The position numbers and the translations under genes are program-made. 64,000 nucleotides of DNA from Chloroflexota bacterium (GTDB lineage: Bacteria > Chloroflexota > FW602-bin22 > JACPRP01): assembly GCA_016210495.1 (NCBI GenBank), contig JACQUC010000101.1, forward strand, positions 1 through 64,000. The letters run 5' to 3'. Numbering within the stretch: the stretch's first letter is position 1; every line of letters begins with the position of its first letter. Of this stretch, positions 40,358-49,194 are shown piece after piece. The notes beneath the pieces are model-generated. The model was not told where the DNA came from. It made no database searches and saw nothing but the letters and a program-made list of their open reading frames with translations.

Positions 40358-42223
40358 TCACGAGGCAGCAGCGAATTCTGGCTGGGCTATTTGCTGAGGG
40401 GTGGGACTGTTGAAAATCGTTTCCAGCGCCTCGCCCTCTAGCGTCTCGTCCTTAATCAGCCTTTCGGCCAACTGCGTCAGCTTCTCGCGGTGCTTGGTGA
40501 GGATATCTTTGGCCACGCTATAGGCGTGGTCGATCAGCGCCCTGATCTCTTCGTCGATGGCTTCGGCGATCTTCTCGCTGTAGTTCTTCTGCTCGCCGAT
40601 TTCTCGCCCGAGGAAGATCAATTCCTCCTTGTGCCCGAGAGCCAGCGGACCAAGTCTCTTGCTCATACCATATTCTGTGACCATCTTGCGCGCGATTTGG
40701 GTAGCACGCTCGATATCGTTCTCCGATCCCGTGGTCATCTCGCCAAAGACGAGCTCTTCGGCTACATGTCCTCCCAGCGCCCAGGCCAGGGTGTCCTGAA
40801 ACTGAGACTTCGTCCAGAGGAACCTATCTTGCGCAGGGAGAAGTCTCGTGTAGCCCCCCATTAGGCCGCGAGCCACGATGGAGATCTTGTGGACGGGATC
40901 GACGTTCTTCAGCATCCGCGCAACAAGAGCGTGCCCCGCTTCGTGGTAGGCGGTGATCGCCTTCTCTTTCTCGCTCAGGATTCTGCTCTTTCTCTCGGGA
41001 CCGGCAATTACCCTGTCGATGGCCTCCTCGAACTCCTCCATCGCGATGGCCTTCTTGTTGCGGCGTGCAGCGAGAATCGCCGCTTCGTTCACCAGGTTGG
41101 CCAGGTCGGCGCCCGAAAAGCCCGGCGTTTGCTTGGCCAAAGTGTCCAACGTGACCGTCTTGTCCAAGGGCTTGCCCCTGGCGTGAACCTCAAGGATGGA
41201 TCTGCGGCCGTTTATGTCTGGCCTGTCTAGGACGACCTGGCGATCGAACCGGCCCGGGCGCAGCAGCGCAGGATCAAGCACGTCAGGCCGGTTAGTAGCG
41301 GCAATGACGATGACGTTGGTGTTGGTATCGAAGCCATCCATCTCCACCAGAATCTGGTTGAGGGTTTGTTCTCGTTCGTCGTGGCTGCCGCCCAATCCGG
41401 CGCCACGCTGTCTACCCACGGCGTCGATCTCGTCGACGAAGACGATGCAAGGGGCATTGCGCTTGGCCTGCTCGAAGAGGTCCCGCACCCTCGAGGCGCC
41501 CACGCCCACGAACATCTCGACAAACTCTGATCCGGAGATGCTGAAGAAAGGCACGCCCGCCTCGCCGGCCACGGCCCTGGCAAGCAGCGTCTTGCCTGTT
41601 CCTGGCGGTCCGACGAGCAGAACGCCCCTGGGGATGCGCGCGCCGAGCGCCGCGAACTTCTCAGGATACTTCAGGAACTCGACCACTTCCTGGAGCTCTT
41701 GCTTGGCCTCCTCGACGCCGGCCACATCCAGGAAAGTTATGGTAGGCTTGTTGCTCATAAACATCCTGGCCCTGCTCTTGCCAAAGGAAAGCGCCTGATT
41801 GTTGGTTCCCTGCGCCTGCCTCATCATAAAGAGGAGGAACCCGGCAAGGAAAATGAAGGGCAGAAACTGCACCATTACGCCTAACCAGTTGCCAAACTCG
41901 GCCGGCTTCTTCGCATCCACCGTTATGCGATCCAGTTGCTCACGCTCGACGCCAGCATCCTTCAGAATCTGATAGATGTTTGCGTTGGGCTCCTTGCGAG
42001 AAGTTGCCTTGTTGGGGGAATCGTATCGCTCGATGACGAGGTTATCGCCTTCGACCGAGATTCTCTTGACATTGCCCTTCTTCGCTTCGAGGATCACGTC
42101 GCTGATCGTCATGCTGCCCGGTTCCTTCGTTCCTCCAGGAGGGAAGAAGGATAGGAAGAGGGCTATTGCCGCCACCAGAATGAGCAAATATATGAAGCTG
42201 TTCCTGAGCCACCTAGTATCCAA
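40358..42223 (-). CDS. ftsH: ATP-dependent zinc metalloprotease FtsH
   Basis: 621 residues from TTG 42223 (CGGAGGA upstream). Two membrane helices ([19 protein letters not shown] and [15 protein letters not shown]) flank an extracytoplasmic domain. The AAA+ module follows: Walker A GPPGTGKT (~205), Walker [13 protein letters not shown], second region [20 protein letters not shown]. The M41 protease has HEAGH (~427) and the later acidic zinc ligand in [12 protein letters not shown]. It degrades membrane and regulatory proteins. It ends the tilS-hpt-ftsH series and also has a promoter of its own (42271-42298). Confidence 0.97.
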   Translation of the reverse strand: MDTRWLRNSFIYLLILVAAIALFLSFFPPGGTKEPGSMTISDVILEAKKGNVKRISVEGDNLVIERYDSPNKATSRKEPNANIYQILKDAGVEREQLDRITVDAKKPAEFGNWLGVMVQFLPFIFLAGFLLFMMRQAQGTNNQALSFGKSRARMFMSNKPTITFLDVAGVEEAKQELQEVVEFLKYPEKFAALGARIPRGVLLVGPPGTGKTLLARAVAGEAGVPFFSISGSEFVEMFVGVGASRVRDLFEQAKRNAPCIVFVDEIDAVGRQRGAGLGGSHDEREQTLNQILVEMDGFDTNTNVIVIAATNRPDVLDPALLRPGRFDRQVVLDRPDINGRRSILEVHARGKPLDKTVTLDTLAKQTPGFSGADLANLVNEAAILAARRNKKAIAMEEFEEAIDRVIAGPERKSRILSEKEKAITAYHEAGHALVARMLKNVDPVHKISIVARGLMGGYTRLLPAQDRFLWTKSQFQDTLAWALGGHVAEELVFGEMTTGSENDIERATQIARKMVTEYGMSKRLGPLALGHKEELIFLGREIGEQKNYSEKIAEAIDEEIRALIDHAYSVAKDILTKHREKLTQLAERLIKDETLEGEALETIFNSPTPQQIAQPEFAAAS

Positions 42224-42270
42224 AACGGTCCTCCGATTCGGTCGCCATTGGTAACCGCATCTGCGTTGCC

Positions 42271-42298
42271 ATTATACCAAAAAAGTCTCAAAAATCAA
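42271..42298 (-). promoter_or_regulatory. Sigma-70-type promoter for ftsH
   Basis: Reading leftward, TTGATT (42298-42293) and TATAAT (42276-42271) are separated by 16 bp, 48 bases before the TTG start. ftsH can therefore be transcribed apart from hpt. Confidence 0.65.
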
Positions 42299-42328
42299 AC
42301 TAATCAGATGCTAGGCCGTCTGCTGTCC

Positions 42329-42907
42329 TCACAGTGACGGCTGTACGTAGCGATCTGGCTTCAAGGTGCCAATAAACGGCAGATTGCGGTACAGCTCGGC
42401 GAAATCCAGGCCGTAGCCCACCACAAAGCGATCGGGTATGTCGAAACCCAAGTAATCCAGGCGAACGCCGGCCTTGCGCTTCTTTTGCTTGTTCAATAAG
42501 GCGCAAATGCGCAGGGTCGAAGGATTGCGCGTGAGCAGTACTTCGCTGATGTACTTGAGCGTGAGCCCGGTATCCACGATGTCCTCGACGATGAGCACGT
42601 GTTTGTTTTCGATGTCGGTGTCCAGGTCCTTTAGGATGCGGACGACCCCGCTCGCATCAGTGCTCTTGCCATAACTTGAGATGGCCATGAAGTCGATCTC
42701 GATCGGAAGATCGATGGCACGTGCCAGGTCCACGATGAACATCAGGGCACCTTTCAACACTCCTACAAGCATCAGGTCCAATCCCTGGTAGTCGGTCGAA
42801 ATGCTTCTCCCCAGCTCAGCGACCTTTGCGCTTATGTCCTCCTCTGAAAGGAGCACCTCGGCGATGTCCTCTAGCATAGCATTCTGGTGGACCATTTGCT
42901 TTGACAC
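42329..42907 (-). CDS. hpt: Hypoxanthine phosphoribosyltransferase
   Basis: 192 residues from GTG 42907; ATG 42895 is possible. It salvages hypoxanthine/guanine to IMP/GMP using PRPP. Motifs are LMLVGVLKGALMFIVDLARA, the Ser-Tyr pair in MAISSYGKST, the PRPP loop VLIVEDIVDTGLTLKYI, the lysine-rich LLNKQKKRK and the base-binding FVVGYGLDFAELYRNLPFIG. It starts 4 bases after the tilS stop, so they are one operon. The order tilS-hpt-ftsH is the classic Gram-positive arrangement. Confidence 0.96.
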   Translation of the reverse strand: MSKQMVHQNAMLEDIAEVLLSEEDISAKVAELGRSISTDYQGLDLMLVGVLKGALMFIVDLARAIDLPIEIDFMAISSYGKSTDASGVVRILKDLDTDIENKHVLIVEDIVDTGLTLKYISEVLLTRNPSTLRICALLNKQKKRKAGVRLDYLGFDIPDRFVVGYGLDFAELYRNLPFIGTLKPDRYVQPSL

Positions 42908-42911
42908 TCTC

Positions 42912-44342
42912 CTAGTGATTCTGCTCGAACTGCAAGTGTAGCACGGTTCGGGTCTCGGGGGTTACCTTGGCCGTTTCGTCGATGCGGAGCCCGACCACCC
43001 ATATAATTCGCTCGGGGGAGGCGACGATGGGAACGTCATCTCGCCTATCCCTCGGCACTTTCTCGTCTACGAGAAAATCCTGCAGGGTTTTTTCCTGTTT
43101 CATTCCAAGCGGACGAAAGCGGTCTCCCGGCCGCCGACGACGAACAATCAAGTCCGGCCCCACTGCCGCACAGTCAAGATCGGCATGGAAGGTGAGGTCA
43201 GCTTGAGGACATCTGGTGGCTTGGAGCGCCGTCTCGACTCGCCACCTGGTCCCGGCCAGTCTCGTGGTACCCGGCAGGGTTAGACGTTGGCCGATTGCCG
43301 AAAGCTCAGGAAGTTTTCGCGGCTCGCGAAAGCCAAGTCTCAGCTCCGTGTAGCTTTTGGTGATCCACAGATTCCGCGGCCACGCCATCTGGGAACCTGT
43401 GCGACCGGCAGTGGCCAACGAAGCGGCGTTGTCCATGTGTGCGGCGCCGATGCCTGTCACATCGCCAACAAGGCGCCCAGCAGCCTCGCGCAGCAGGTAT
43501 CGCCGAAGGCTGGTCGGCTGCGCGAGAAAGCGCTGCAGATCAAAGACGATCTCCCTATTGCGCACGCGAGCGACCAGGTCCCAAGCGGACGCAACGTGTC
43601 CCTGGACGAAATCATAGTCGTCAGAGGCGATTCTTGCCAGGCGCAGCATAGCTTCTCCGAAACGTGGGTTGTAGCTCTTCAAGATGGGGATCATCTGTGA
43701 TCGAACGCGATTTCGCAGGAAAACCGTCTCCGCGTTGGTGCGATCGAATCTCGGCGCGATATTCTGAGTTTGCAAATACCTCTCTACTTCGTCTCGCCAG
43801 ATTTCAAGCAGGGGTCTGACGACCATGATTTCCGTGACCGCGTCCCGGACGTCATCGGCCACTCGATAGCGCATCACCGGTCGCATACCGCGCAGGCCAG
43901 AGAGTCCTGTTCCCCTAAGCCAGTGGAGGACCACGGTCTCCACCTGGTCGTCGGCGGTATGACCCACGGCAAGACATTTCCCGCCTGTCCGTTCGACCAC
44001 TCTTGCAAAAAAGGCGTAACGCGCCTGGCGAGCCGCATCCTCCAGGCTAAGTCGGCGGAGGCGCTTTACCGCGAGCACATCCACGGCCTCGACGCTTGCC
44101 GGCCAACCTAAGCGACCGGCTAACTCAGCCACCCAGAGCGCATCCTCGTCGGACTCGCGCCCTCGAAGCAGGTGGTTAAGATGTGCCACGTGCAGGCTGA
44201 TATCGCGTTCGCGCGCATAGTCCGTCAGCCAAAGCAGCAAGGCCGTTGAGTCGGGCCCGCCGGACACGCCTACCACGACAAGGTCGCCCGGTACGAACAT
44301 CTCGTGTCTCGCGGCCGCGTGGCTCGCCTTTTCCGCAAACAT
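42912..44342 (-). CDS. tilS: tRNA(Ile)-lysidine synthetase
   Basis: 476 residues, full length. It converts C34 of the CAU-anticodon tRNA-Ile to lysidine so that it reads AUA. The PP-loop motif SGGPDS is at residues 27-32, followed by HVAHLNHLLRGRESDED, EDAARQARYAFFARV and VGHTADDQVETVVLHWLRG. A substrate-binding middle domain and a C-terminal TilS domain follow (DLIVRRRRPGDRFRPLGM, LVDEKVPRDRRDDVPIV). The ATG has AGAAG nearby. It is upstream of hpt and downstream of the initiator-tRNA gene and an ftsB-like gene. Confidence 0.96.
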   Translation of the reverse strand: MFAEKASHAAARHEMFVPGDLVVVGVSGGPDSTALLLWLTDYARERDISLHVAHLNHLLRGRESDEDALWVAELAGRLGWPASVEAVDVLAVKRLRRLSLEDAARQARYAFFARVVERTGGKCLAVGHTADDQVETVVLHWLRGTGLSGLRGMRPVMRYRVADDVRDAVTEIMVVRPLLEIWRDEVERYLQTQNIAPRFDRTNAETVFLRNRVRSQMIPILKSYNPRFGEAMLRLARIASDDYDFVQGHVASAWDLVARVRNREIVFDLQRFLAQPTSLRRYLLREAAGRLVGDVTGIGAAHMDNAASLATAGRTGSQMAWPRNLWITKSYTELRLGFREPRKLPELSAIGQRLTLPGTTRLAGTRWRVETALQATRCPQADLTFHADLDCAAVGPDLIVRRRRPGDRFRPLGMKQEKTLQDFLVDEKVPRDRRDDVPIVASPERIIWVVGLRIDETAKVTPETRTVLHLQFEQNH

Positions 44343-44416
44343 AGCTTCTTACCAACATTATAGCATGCGTGGCGCGAGGTGGTGCCAACGGCGCCTGCCG
44401 CGATACCCCGCCCGTT

Positions 44417-44441
44417 CGCAGGCTGAAGTCCTGCGGCTACG
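44417..44441. repeat. Palindromic repeat, CGGCTAC family
   Basis: CGCAGGCTGAAGTCCTGCGG followed by CTACG. A near copy of those at 9716 and 47405, it lies between tilS and the tRNA terminator. Confidence 0.7.
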
Positions 44442-44469
44442 ATGCCCCGCCCCGGCGCAGGCCAGAGCC

Positions 44470-44493
44470 AAAAAAAGAGGATCGAGCATCCTC
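44470..44493 (-). terminator. Rho-independent terminator of the tRNA gene
   Basis: Reading leftward: GAGGAT, 5-base loop, ATCCTC, then seven T, 9 bases after the tRNA 3' end. Confidence 0.88.
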
Positions 44494-44501
44494 GAGCCTC
44501 T

Positions 44502-44576
44502 TGGTAGCGGGGGTTGGATTCGAACCAACGACCTTCGGGTTATGAGCCCGACGAGCTTCCGCTGCTCCACCCCGCG
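44502..44576 (-). tRNA. Initiator tRNA-fMet (CAT)
   Basis: A 75-nt cloverleaf with the CCA end encoded. The anticodon CAT is at 44542-44544 within CTCATAA. The anticodon stem has the initiator-specific three G-C pairs (TCGGG/CCCGA), and the T arm reads GGTTCGAATCC. The first acceptor pair is C1-T72, a mismatch as required for initiators (C-A in E. coli). It has its own promoter and terminator. Confidence 0.93.
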
Positions 44577-44608
44577 ACGATCTTGTGACAACACCACACA
44601 CAACCCAA

Positions 44609-44637
44609 ATTATACATAATTCGGTCGCCTGGGTCAA
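44609..44637 (-). promoter_or_regulatory. Sigma-70-type promoter for the tRNA gene
   Basis: Reading leftward, TTGACC (44637-44632) and TATAAT (44614-44609) are separated by 17 bp, 33 bases before the tRNA 5' end. Confidence 0.8.
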
Positions 44638-44642
44638 CCGAG

Positions 44643-45035
44643 CTAGCTGCCCCAGAGGAACTCAAGCCAGCGCCGCCAGCTCGGCTTTTCGGTTGGCTCG
44701 CGGGTCGGGCTCGTCGTGATTGGCACGGAAACGACTTTCTTGGATGGCATGGGGATAATGGCCGTTTCACCAGGTTTCGCGAGCCCCAGCTTTTCTCGGG
44801 CCAGCTTCTCAATCGCCTCGTCGCTTTCGAGGATGCGCACCTGCTTTTGGAGTTGTTCGTTCTCCGTTTTCAAATCCTCAATATCGCGACGCAGTGCCTC
44901 GGCCTGCTGATTGAGTCGATAGCCGCTGAGTACCAGCCCGCTGAAAGACGCCCCGAAAAAGCCAAGCACCGCAAGGGCAATGATAAACCGCCACAGGCCC
45001 GTAACGCGCCCTGATCCCGCCAGCCTAGTGCTCAC
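44643..45035 (-). CDS. FtsB/DivIC-like septum-formation protein
   Basis: 130 residues from GTG 45035, which shares bases with the preceding stop (GTGA). A short cytoplasmic N terminus is followed by one helix (FIIALAVLGFFGASFSGLVL). A coiled coil (LNQQAEALRRDIEDLKTENE and on to QVRILESDEAIEKLAREKLG) ends in the family motif LGLAKPGETAIIP. An extra Pro/Ser/Thr-rich tail reaches WRRWLEFLWGS. It links to FtsL/FtsQ-type proteins in division. The position before tilS-hpt-ftsH matches divIC in Bacillus. It is translationally coupled to the M48 protease gene. Confidence 0.88.
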   Translation of the reverse strand: MSTRLAGSGRVTGLWRFIIALAVLGFFGASFSGLVLSGYRLNQQAEALRRDIEDLKTENEQLQKQVRILESDEAIEKLAREKLGLAKPGETAIIPMPSKKVVSVPITTSPTREPTEKPSWRRWLEFLWGS

Positions 45036-46261
45036 AATCCATTGCCCCCAACGTCGCTCTGGTCGGTACCAGATAGTTTGCCTGGGTGCTTTCCCGGCAA
45101 GGCATTGCCGGATTGCCTGACCAGGGCGAAGTGCTCGGCCAGGCGAATTCTCTTACCGACAGATGGGTGGTCGTAGAAAACGAACTCGACCCAGCCGGCA
45201 GGGTCCAATTCGGCAAGATTCTGATTGGCAAGCTTGATCATCGCTTGCTTGAAAGCCTGAGCCTTTCCGGTGAACTCGAGCGCGTACTCATCGGCCTGGC
45301 GCTCAAGCGATCGCGAAAAGGTGTTTGCGATGGGAAGGGCGAACAACGCGAAGATAGCGAAAACCAACGCCAGAAGGGGGAGCATCGCAACATCGGCCAG
45401 CGAAGAGTAGCCCAGCTTTCCAGCAGTCCAACTAGCGGCAAAGTCTACCACGTACAGTCCAACCAATGTCACGATAGATTGCTCGGCAATCATCTTGGGG
45501 ATATCGGCGTGGACGTGGTGGCCCAGCTCGTGAGCGAAGATCGTCTCTATCTCGTCGGAATCGTAACGATCTAGTAGCGTGTCGCCCAGCACGATGCGCC
45601 GCGTGTTACCCAGCCCCATCAAGGCGGCGTTGGCGGCGGTGGTCTTGGAGCTCAGATTCATTACCCATACACCTCGCACACTTGTTCTAGACCTCTCGGC
45701 CATGCGAACTAGGCTTTGTGCGAGTGCACGGTCCTTCAGCGGCGTAAGTCGATAAAACAGGGGGACGAGGACTATCGGCGCTAAATTCGAGAGCACGACA
45801 GTGAAGAGGAGGATGATGAGGCTCATCGCGAGCCACCAGTAAGCCGGCATGGTGGTCAAGAAGTAGTAGAGTATCTCGATCAGAACGAGCCCGAAGACCA
45901 GAGCGATGCAGATTCCCTTCGCCCAATCGAAAAGCCAACTCACAAACCGCTGGGTGGAAAGTCCGAAATACGTGGGCAAGACAAAGCCGCCGAATAGACT
46001 CAACGGAAAGAGCAGCGCAGCGTAGCCAAGATCTAAGACCACGAAGTACAGGCCTACCACGACGATTATTTCCGGCGACAGCGCGGTGGCCGCAATCTTC
46101 AAGCGCTCAGAGCCGCTTCCAACAAGCATGGCGAGAAGGTATAGCCCGCCGATGCCGAGCTCGGCGACGAACAAGCGCCGCCTTAGCCTCGCGTATTGCC
46201 TGGCGCGTTCCTGACGCCGAGGATCGATTTCCACGGTGCTGGGGTGTTTCTCGGTCTCCAA
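45032..46261 (-). CDS. M48-family membrane metalloprotease
   Basis: 409 residues from TTG 46261; no better start is seen and the ribosome site is weak. Four or more N-terminal helices are followed by the zinc-protease motif HELGHHVHADI (about residue 244). A further helix pair and the third-ligand region with SRSLERQADEYALEFTG and RIRLAEHFALV follow. It resembles CAAX-prenyl-protease-1/HtpX-type enzymes acting at the membrane face in protein quality control. It is coupled to the ftsB-like gene by a 4-base overlap. Substrate unknown. Confidence 0.92.
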   Translation of the reverse strand: METEKHPSTVEIDPRRQERARQYARLRRRLFVAELGIGGLYLLAMLVGSGSERLKIAATALSPEIIVVVGLYFVVLDLGYAALLFPLSLFGGFVLPTYFGLSTQRFVSWLFDWAKGICIALVFGLVLIEILYYFLTTMPAYWWLAMSLIILLFTVVLSNLAPIVLVPLFYRLTPLKDRALAQSLVRMAERSRTSVRGVWVMNLSSKTTAANAALMGLGNTRRIVLGDTLLDRYDSDEIETIFAHELGHHVHADIPKMIAEQSIVTLVGLYVVDFAASWTAGKLGYSSLADVAMLPLLALVFAIFALFALPIANTFSRSLERQADEYALEFTGKAQAFKQAMIKLANQNLAELDPAGWVEFVFYDHPSVGKRIRLAEHFALVRQSGNALPGKHPGKLSGTDQSDVGGNGL

Positions 46262-46327
46262 ACAGGCACCCGCTACTAACTTGTTCTTGGTGCGAAATGG
46301 CGGCGGTGCCTCGCCCTACCCGGCCCA

Positions 46328-46351
46328 GGGCGAGGAAACCTTGCCCCTACG
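46328..46351. repeat. Palindromic repeat, CCCCTACG family
   Basis: GGGCGAGGAAACCTTGCCCC followed by TACG. One pairing mismatch relative to the copy at 56573. It lies between the M48 gene start and the propeller lipoprotein stop. Confidence 0.75.
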
Positions 46352-46377
46352 CTGTTCCATTTCGTACTAGAAACTAG

Positions 46378-47376
46378 CTAATTGACCCAGGAAAGGCCCG
46401 AAGTGGCGTCGATGCTTTCTCCCCTGGTAAGTTGCTTGGGTTCCGACGCGACTATCGGGCTGTTGTCGCTCCTGGGAATCACTTTGGCGACGAATAGGTC
46501 GAAGATCTGGTTCTGAGCGGCGACGAAGGCGAGCAGTTGGCTATCCTGAGACCACATTGCGGCGCGTGCCGTGCCCAGGTTTGTTGCGCGACCCGAGGAC
46601 TTGCCATCCGGATCGGCTACCCACAGGTCGTTCTTTCCTTCTGATCGCGCCGAAAAAGCGATCCACCGTCCATCGGGAGACCAGGCCGGATCGTAAGCGC
46701 CTTCTTTGAAAGAAGAAATCTTCTTGGCGGTGTTACCGGCCAACGTGTACACGTAGACTTGGGGCACGTTGTCCCAGAAGGCGGTGAACGCTATGCGTTT
46801 GCCGTCCGGCGACCAGGTGGGCGAGTCCAAGTCCCCGTCGCCCACGGCCGGCACGTACACGCGTTGCGCCGCCGAGCCATCGGCATTGATCATCCACAGG
46901 TTCAAGCGAAACGTGCCCTTGTCGGAAACGTAGGCAATCTTCTTGCCATCCTGGGACCAGGTCGGATGGCGGGCCCACGTGGAGTCCTGGACCCTTACGT
47001 TCGATAGGTTCTTGGTTAGCTGCTTTTCCTGCACCCCTGCGGAGGTCAAGATGACGAGGTCAGAGTGGTTCTGTCCCGTCAACGCGGCGGCGATTCTCTT
47101 GCCGTCCGGTGACCAGGCAGGGGTGTCAAAGGCTACACGCTGGTCGGTCAGCCGTTTGGTCGAGCCGTTGGACCAGACGACAAGAGTGCCGTCCTTAACG
47201 AAAAGGATTCTGCCGGGGATGCCGAAGTCCTGCCGGGGTTGGAGGTCACGAGACGGGCTGGTGCTTTCCGGGCGTGACGGGGATTGCTCCGACTTCGCGC
47301 AAGCTAGCAACGGGCTCAGAAGGAAAAGCAGACAGAGGATAAAGGGCACGATCAAGGCGTGGAATTTGGTTAGCAA
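46378..47376 (-). CDS. TolB-type (PD40) beta-propeller lipoprotein
   Basis: About 332 residues if TTG 47376 is the start. The start is uncertain because no ribosome site is clear and a palindromic repeat lies just upstream (47405-47430). A signal sequence with lipobox ends in FLLSPLLAC, with Cys as the mature N terminus, then a Ser/Pro-rich spacer. About six PD40 blades (AWSPDGKRIAAALTG, TWSQDGKKIAYVSD, TWSPDGKRIAFTAFWD, AWSPDGRWIAFSARSEG) follow. It is similar in kind to the exported propeller at 14110. It lies 137 bases downstream of pyrD and may be transcribed from the pyr operon or from its own promoter. Ligand unknown. Confidence 0.85.
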   Translation of the reverse strand: MLTKFHALIVPFILCLLFLLSPLLACAKSEQSPSRPESTSPSRDLQPRQDFGIPGRILFVKDGTLVVWSNGSTKRLTDQRVAFDTPAWSPDGKRIAAALTGQNHSDLVILTSAGVQEKQLTKNLSNVRVQDSTWARHPTWSQDGKKIAYVSDKGTFRLNLWMINADGSAAQRVYVPAVGDGDLDSPTWSPDGKRIAFTAFWDNVPQVYVYTLAGNTAKKISSFKEGAYDPAWSPDGRWIAFSARSEGKNDLWVADPDGKSSGRATNLGTARAAMWSQDSQLLAFVAAQNQIFDLFVAKVIPRSDNSPIVASEPKQLTRGESIDATSGLSWVN

Positions 47377-47404
47377 TCGGGTAGGTGCGGTAGGCACCAG
47401 CCCG

Positions 47405-47430
47405 CGCAGGCTAAAGCCTGCGGCTACGGG
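47405..47430. repeat. Palindromic repeat, CGGCTAC family
   Basis: CGCAGGCTAAAGCCTGCGGC followed by TACGGG, between pyrD and the propeller lipoprotein. A further hairpin-prone stretch (GGGTCCCGCCACGGGCCCCG) follows it. Confidence 0.7.
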
Positions 47431-47512
47431 TCCCGCCACGGGCCCCGCCCGGCGCCCCGTCGAGTGCACACCCCACCTGGCGCTTGTCAACCACCCAAAC
47501 AAACCGCTGCTC

Positions 47513-48439
47513 CTACAAAGCGACGCCGACGATTTCGCGTATGTCGTCCACACCCTCGTCGTTCAAGAATCTTGCAAGCCCCTCGACGATCTCGATGGGA
47601 GCCTGGGGATTAGCAAAGCTGGCGCTGCCAACCTGTATGGCCGACGCCCCCGCCATCAGGAACTGGAGCGCGTCCTCGGTACTGGTGATGCCCCCGATGC
47701 CGACCACCGGCACGCCGACGTGCTTGGCGACCTGGTAGACCATGCGCAGAGCAATCGGCCGAATAGCAGGACCTGATAGTCCGCCGGTGATCGTGCTCAG
47801 GTATGGGCGGCGCGAGCGGATGTCGATGACCATCCCGACGACCGTGTTTATGAGCGATACCGCGTCTGCGCCCGCATCCACGACTGCCGTCGCAATCGCA
47901 ACTATGTCGGTCACGTTTGGCGAAAGCTTCGGAATCAGCGGAAAGCTCGAAACCGAACGAACGGCCGACACGACCTCGGCGGCGGCCTCGGCATTCACGC
48001 CAAAAGCCAGGCCCCCTGCTTTGACGTTCGGGCAGGATACGTTTATCTCGAGGGCCGCTATACCCGGAGTGCCCTCCAGCACCTCTGCTATTCTAGCATA
48101 CTCGTCAATGGTGTCTCCCGCGATATTGACGATGACGGGCACTTCCCACCTTGCCCAGATGGGCGCTTTGTCGCGCACCAGGGCGTGGACGCCCACATTT
48201 TGCAGGCCGATAGTATTGAGCATTCCTGCGGGTGTCTCGGCGAGCCTGGGCTGCGGGTTGCCAGGCCGGGGCTGAAGGGTGGTGCCCTTGGACACTAGAG
48301 CGCCGAGCCGCTCCACCTCCATCACTTTGGCGTACTCGGTACCGTAGCCAAAGGTGCCCGACGCAGTCATCACCGGGTTCCGCAGCCTCAAGCCGTTTGG
48401 ATGCCTGGGCGCGAGGTCGACGGAGAGGCTTATTCCCAT
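47513..48439 (-). CDS. pyrD: Dihydroorotate dehydrogenase, class 1B catalytic subunit
   Basis: 308 residues. It oxidises dihydroorotate to orotate with FMN, passing electrons to NAD+ through PyrK. Motifs are NPVMTASGTFGYGTEY, GNPQPRLAETPAGMLNTIGL, the active-site Cys in LEINVSCPNVKAGGLAFG, IPKLSPNVTDI, GGLSGPAIRPIALRMVYQV and VVGIGGITSTEDALQFLMAG. It starts inside the pyrK end (ATGGGAATAA), so it is translationally coupled. It is the last pyr gene of the operon. Confidence 0.97.
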   Translation of the reverse strand: MGISLSVDLAPRHPNGLRLRNPVMTASGTFGYGTEYAKVMEVERLGALVSKGTTLQPRPGNPQPRLAETPAGMLNTIGLQNVGVHALVRDKAPIWARWEVPVIVNIAGDTIDEYARIAEVLEGTPGIAALEINVSCPNVKAGGLAFGVNAEAAAEVVSAVRSVSSFPLIPKLSPNVTDIVAIATAVVDAGADAVSLINTVVGMVIDIRSRRPYLSTITGGLSGPAIRPIALRMVYQVAKHVGVPVVGIGGITSTEDALQFLMAGASAIQVGSASFANPQAPIEIVEGLARFLNDEGVDDIREIVGVAL

Positions 48440-49194
48440 ACCACGTCCTCGATGTCAAAGACGGGGCCGTCCCGACAGACACGCTGGAAGCCGTTTTTGG
48501 TGCGCACCACGCACCCAAAGCAGGCGCCGAGACCACAGCCCATATGCTCCTCAAGGGACACCTGGACAGACTTGCGGGGTAGCGAGGGCAATCGAGCCAG
48601 TGCCCGAAGCATCTCCCGGGGGCCGCAGGCGAACGTTTGATCCGCCCATTCCGCGAAATGCGGCACGCACTCGGTCACAAGTCCCTTCTCCCCAAGGCTC
48701 CCGTCCTCGGTGCAGATGACGTATTCTACCTCGGGAGACATCAGACTGGCGGGAGGAACAGCAGCGGCGCTTTTCGAGCCCGCGATCATCGTAACCATCA
48801 TCTCGCGCCTGATAGCCTCATCGGCAAGCGCCACGAGTGGTGCAATTCCCAATCCCCCGGCAACGAGCAGAATGTTGCGCGTCCTGGCTTCGACTCGAAA
48901 GCCGCGGCCCAACGGGCCGAGAACGTCGAGGATCTCTCCCGGGCGAGCCTGCGCTAACAGCGCCGTACCCCTGCCAATCCTGGCAAAAAGCAGCTCTACC
49001 CGCCCGTTTTCCCTGTCGTAGCGGTGCACGCTCAGGGGCCTCCTGAGCAGTGGGTCCAGGCCAGCACCGCATCGGACGTGAACGAATTGGCCCGGCTGTG
49101 CAGCGGCCGCAACTTCGGGCACCAGCAATCTGAGTTGATGGACCTGTGGCATGACTTCCTGGTTGCTTATTACCTGTGCTACGGCTTGCTTCAC
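48430..49194 (-). CDS. pyrK: Dihydroorotate dehydrogenase electron-transfer subunit
   Basis: 254 residues from GTG 49194, overlapping the carB stop by one base. FAD domain has FVHVRCGAGLDPLLRRPLSV, and the NAD-binding Gly-rich NILLVAGGLGIAPLVALADE follows. The C-terminal 2Fe-2S cysteines are in HMGCGLGACFGCVVRT and RVCRDGPVF. With PyrD it forms the D2K2 enzyme that uses NAD+, common in Gram-positive and anaerobic bacteria. Confidence 0.96.
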   Translation of the reverse strand: MKQAVAQVISNQEVMPQVHQLRLLVPEVAAAAQPGQFVHVRCGAGLDPLLRRPLSVHRYDRENGRVELLFARIGRGTALLAQARPGEILDVLGPLGRGFRVEARTRNILLVAGGLGIAPLVALADEAIRREMMVTMIAGSKSAAAVPPASLMSPEVEYVICTEDGSLGEKGLVTECVPHFAEWADQTFACGPREMLRALARLPSLPRKSVQVSLEEHMGCGLGACFGCVVRTKNGFQRVCRDGPVFDIEDVVWE

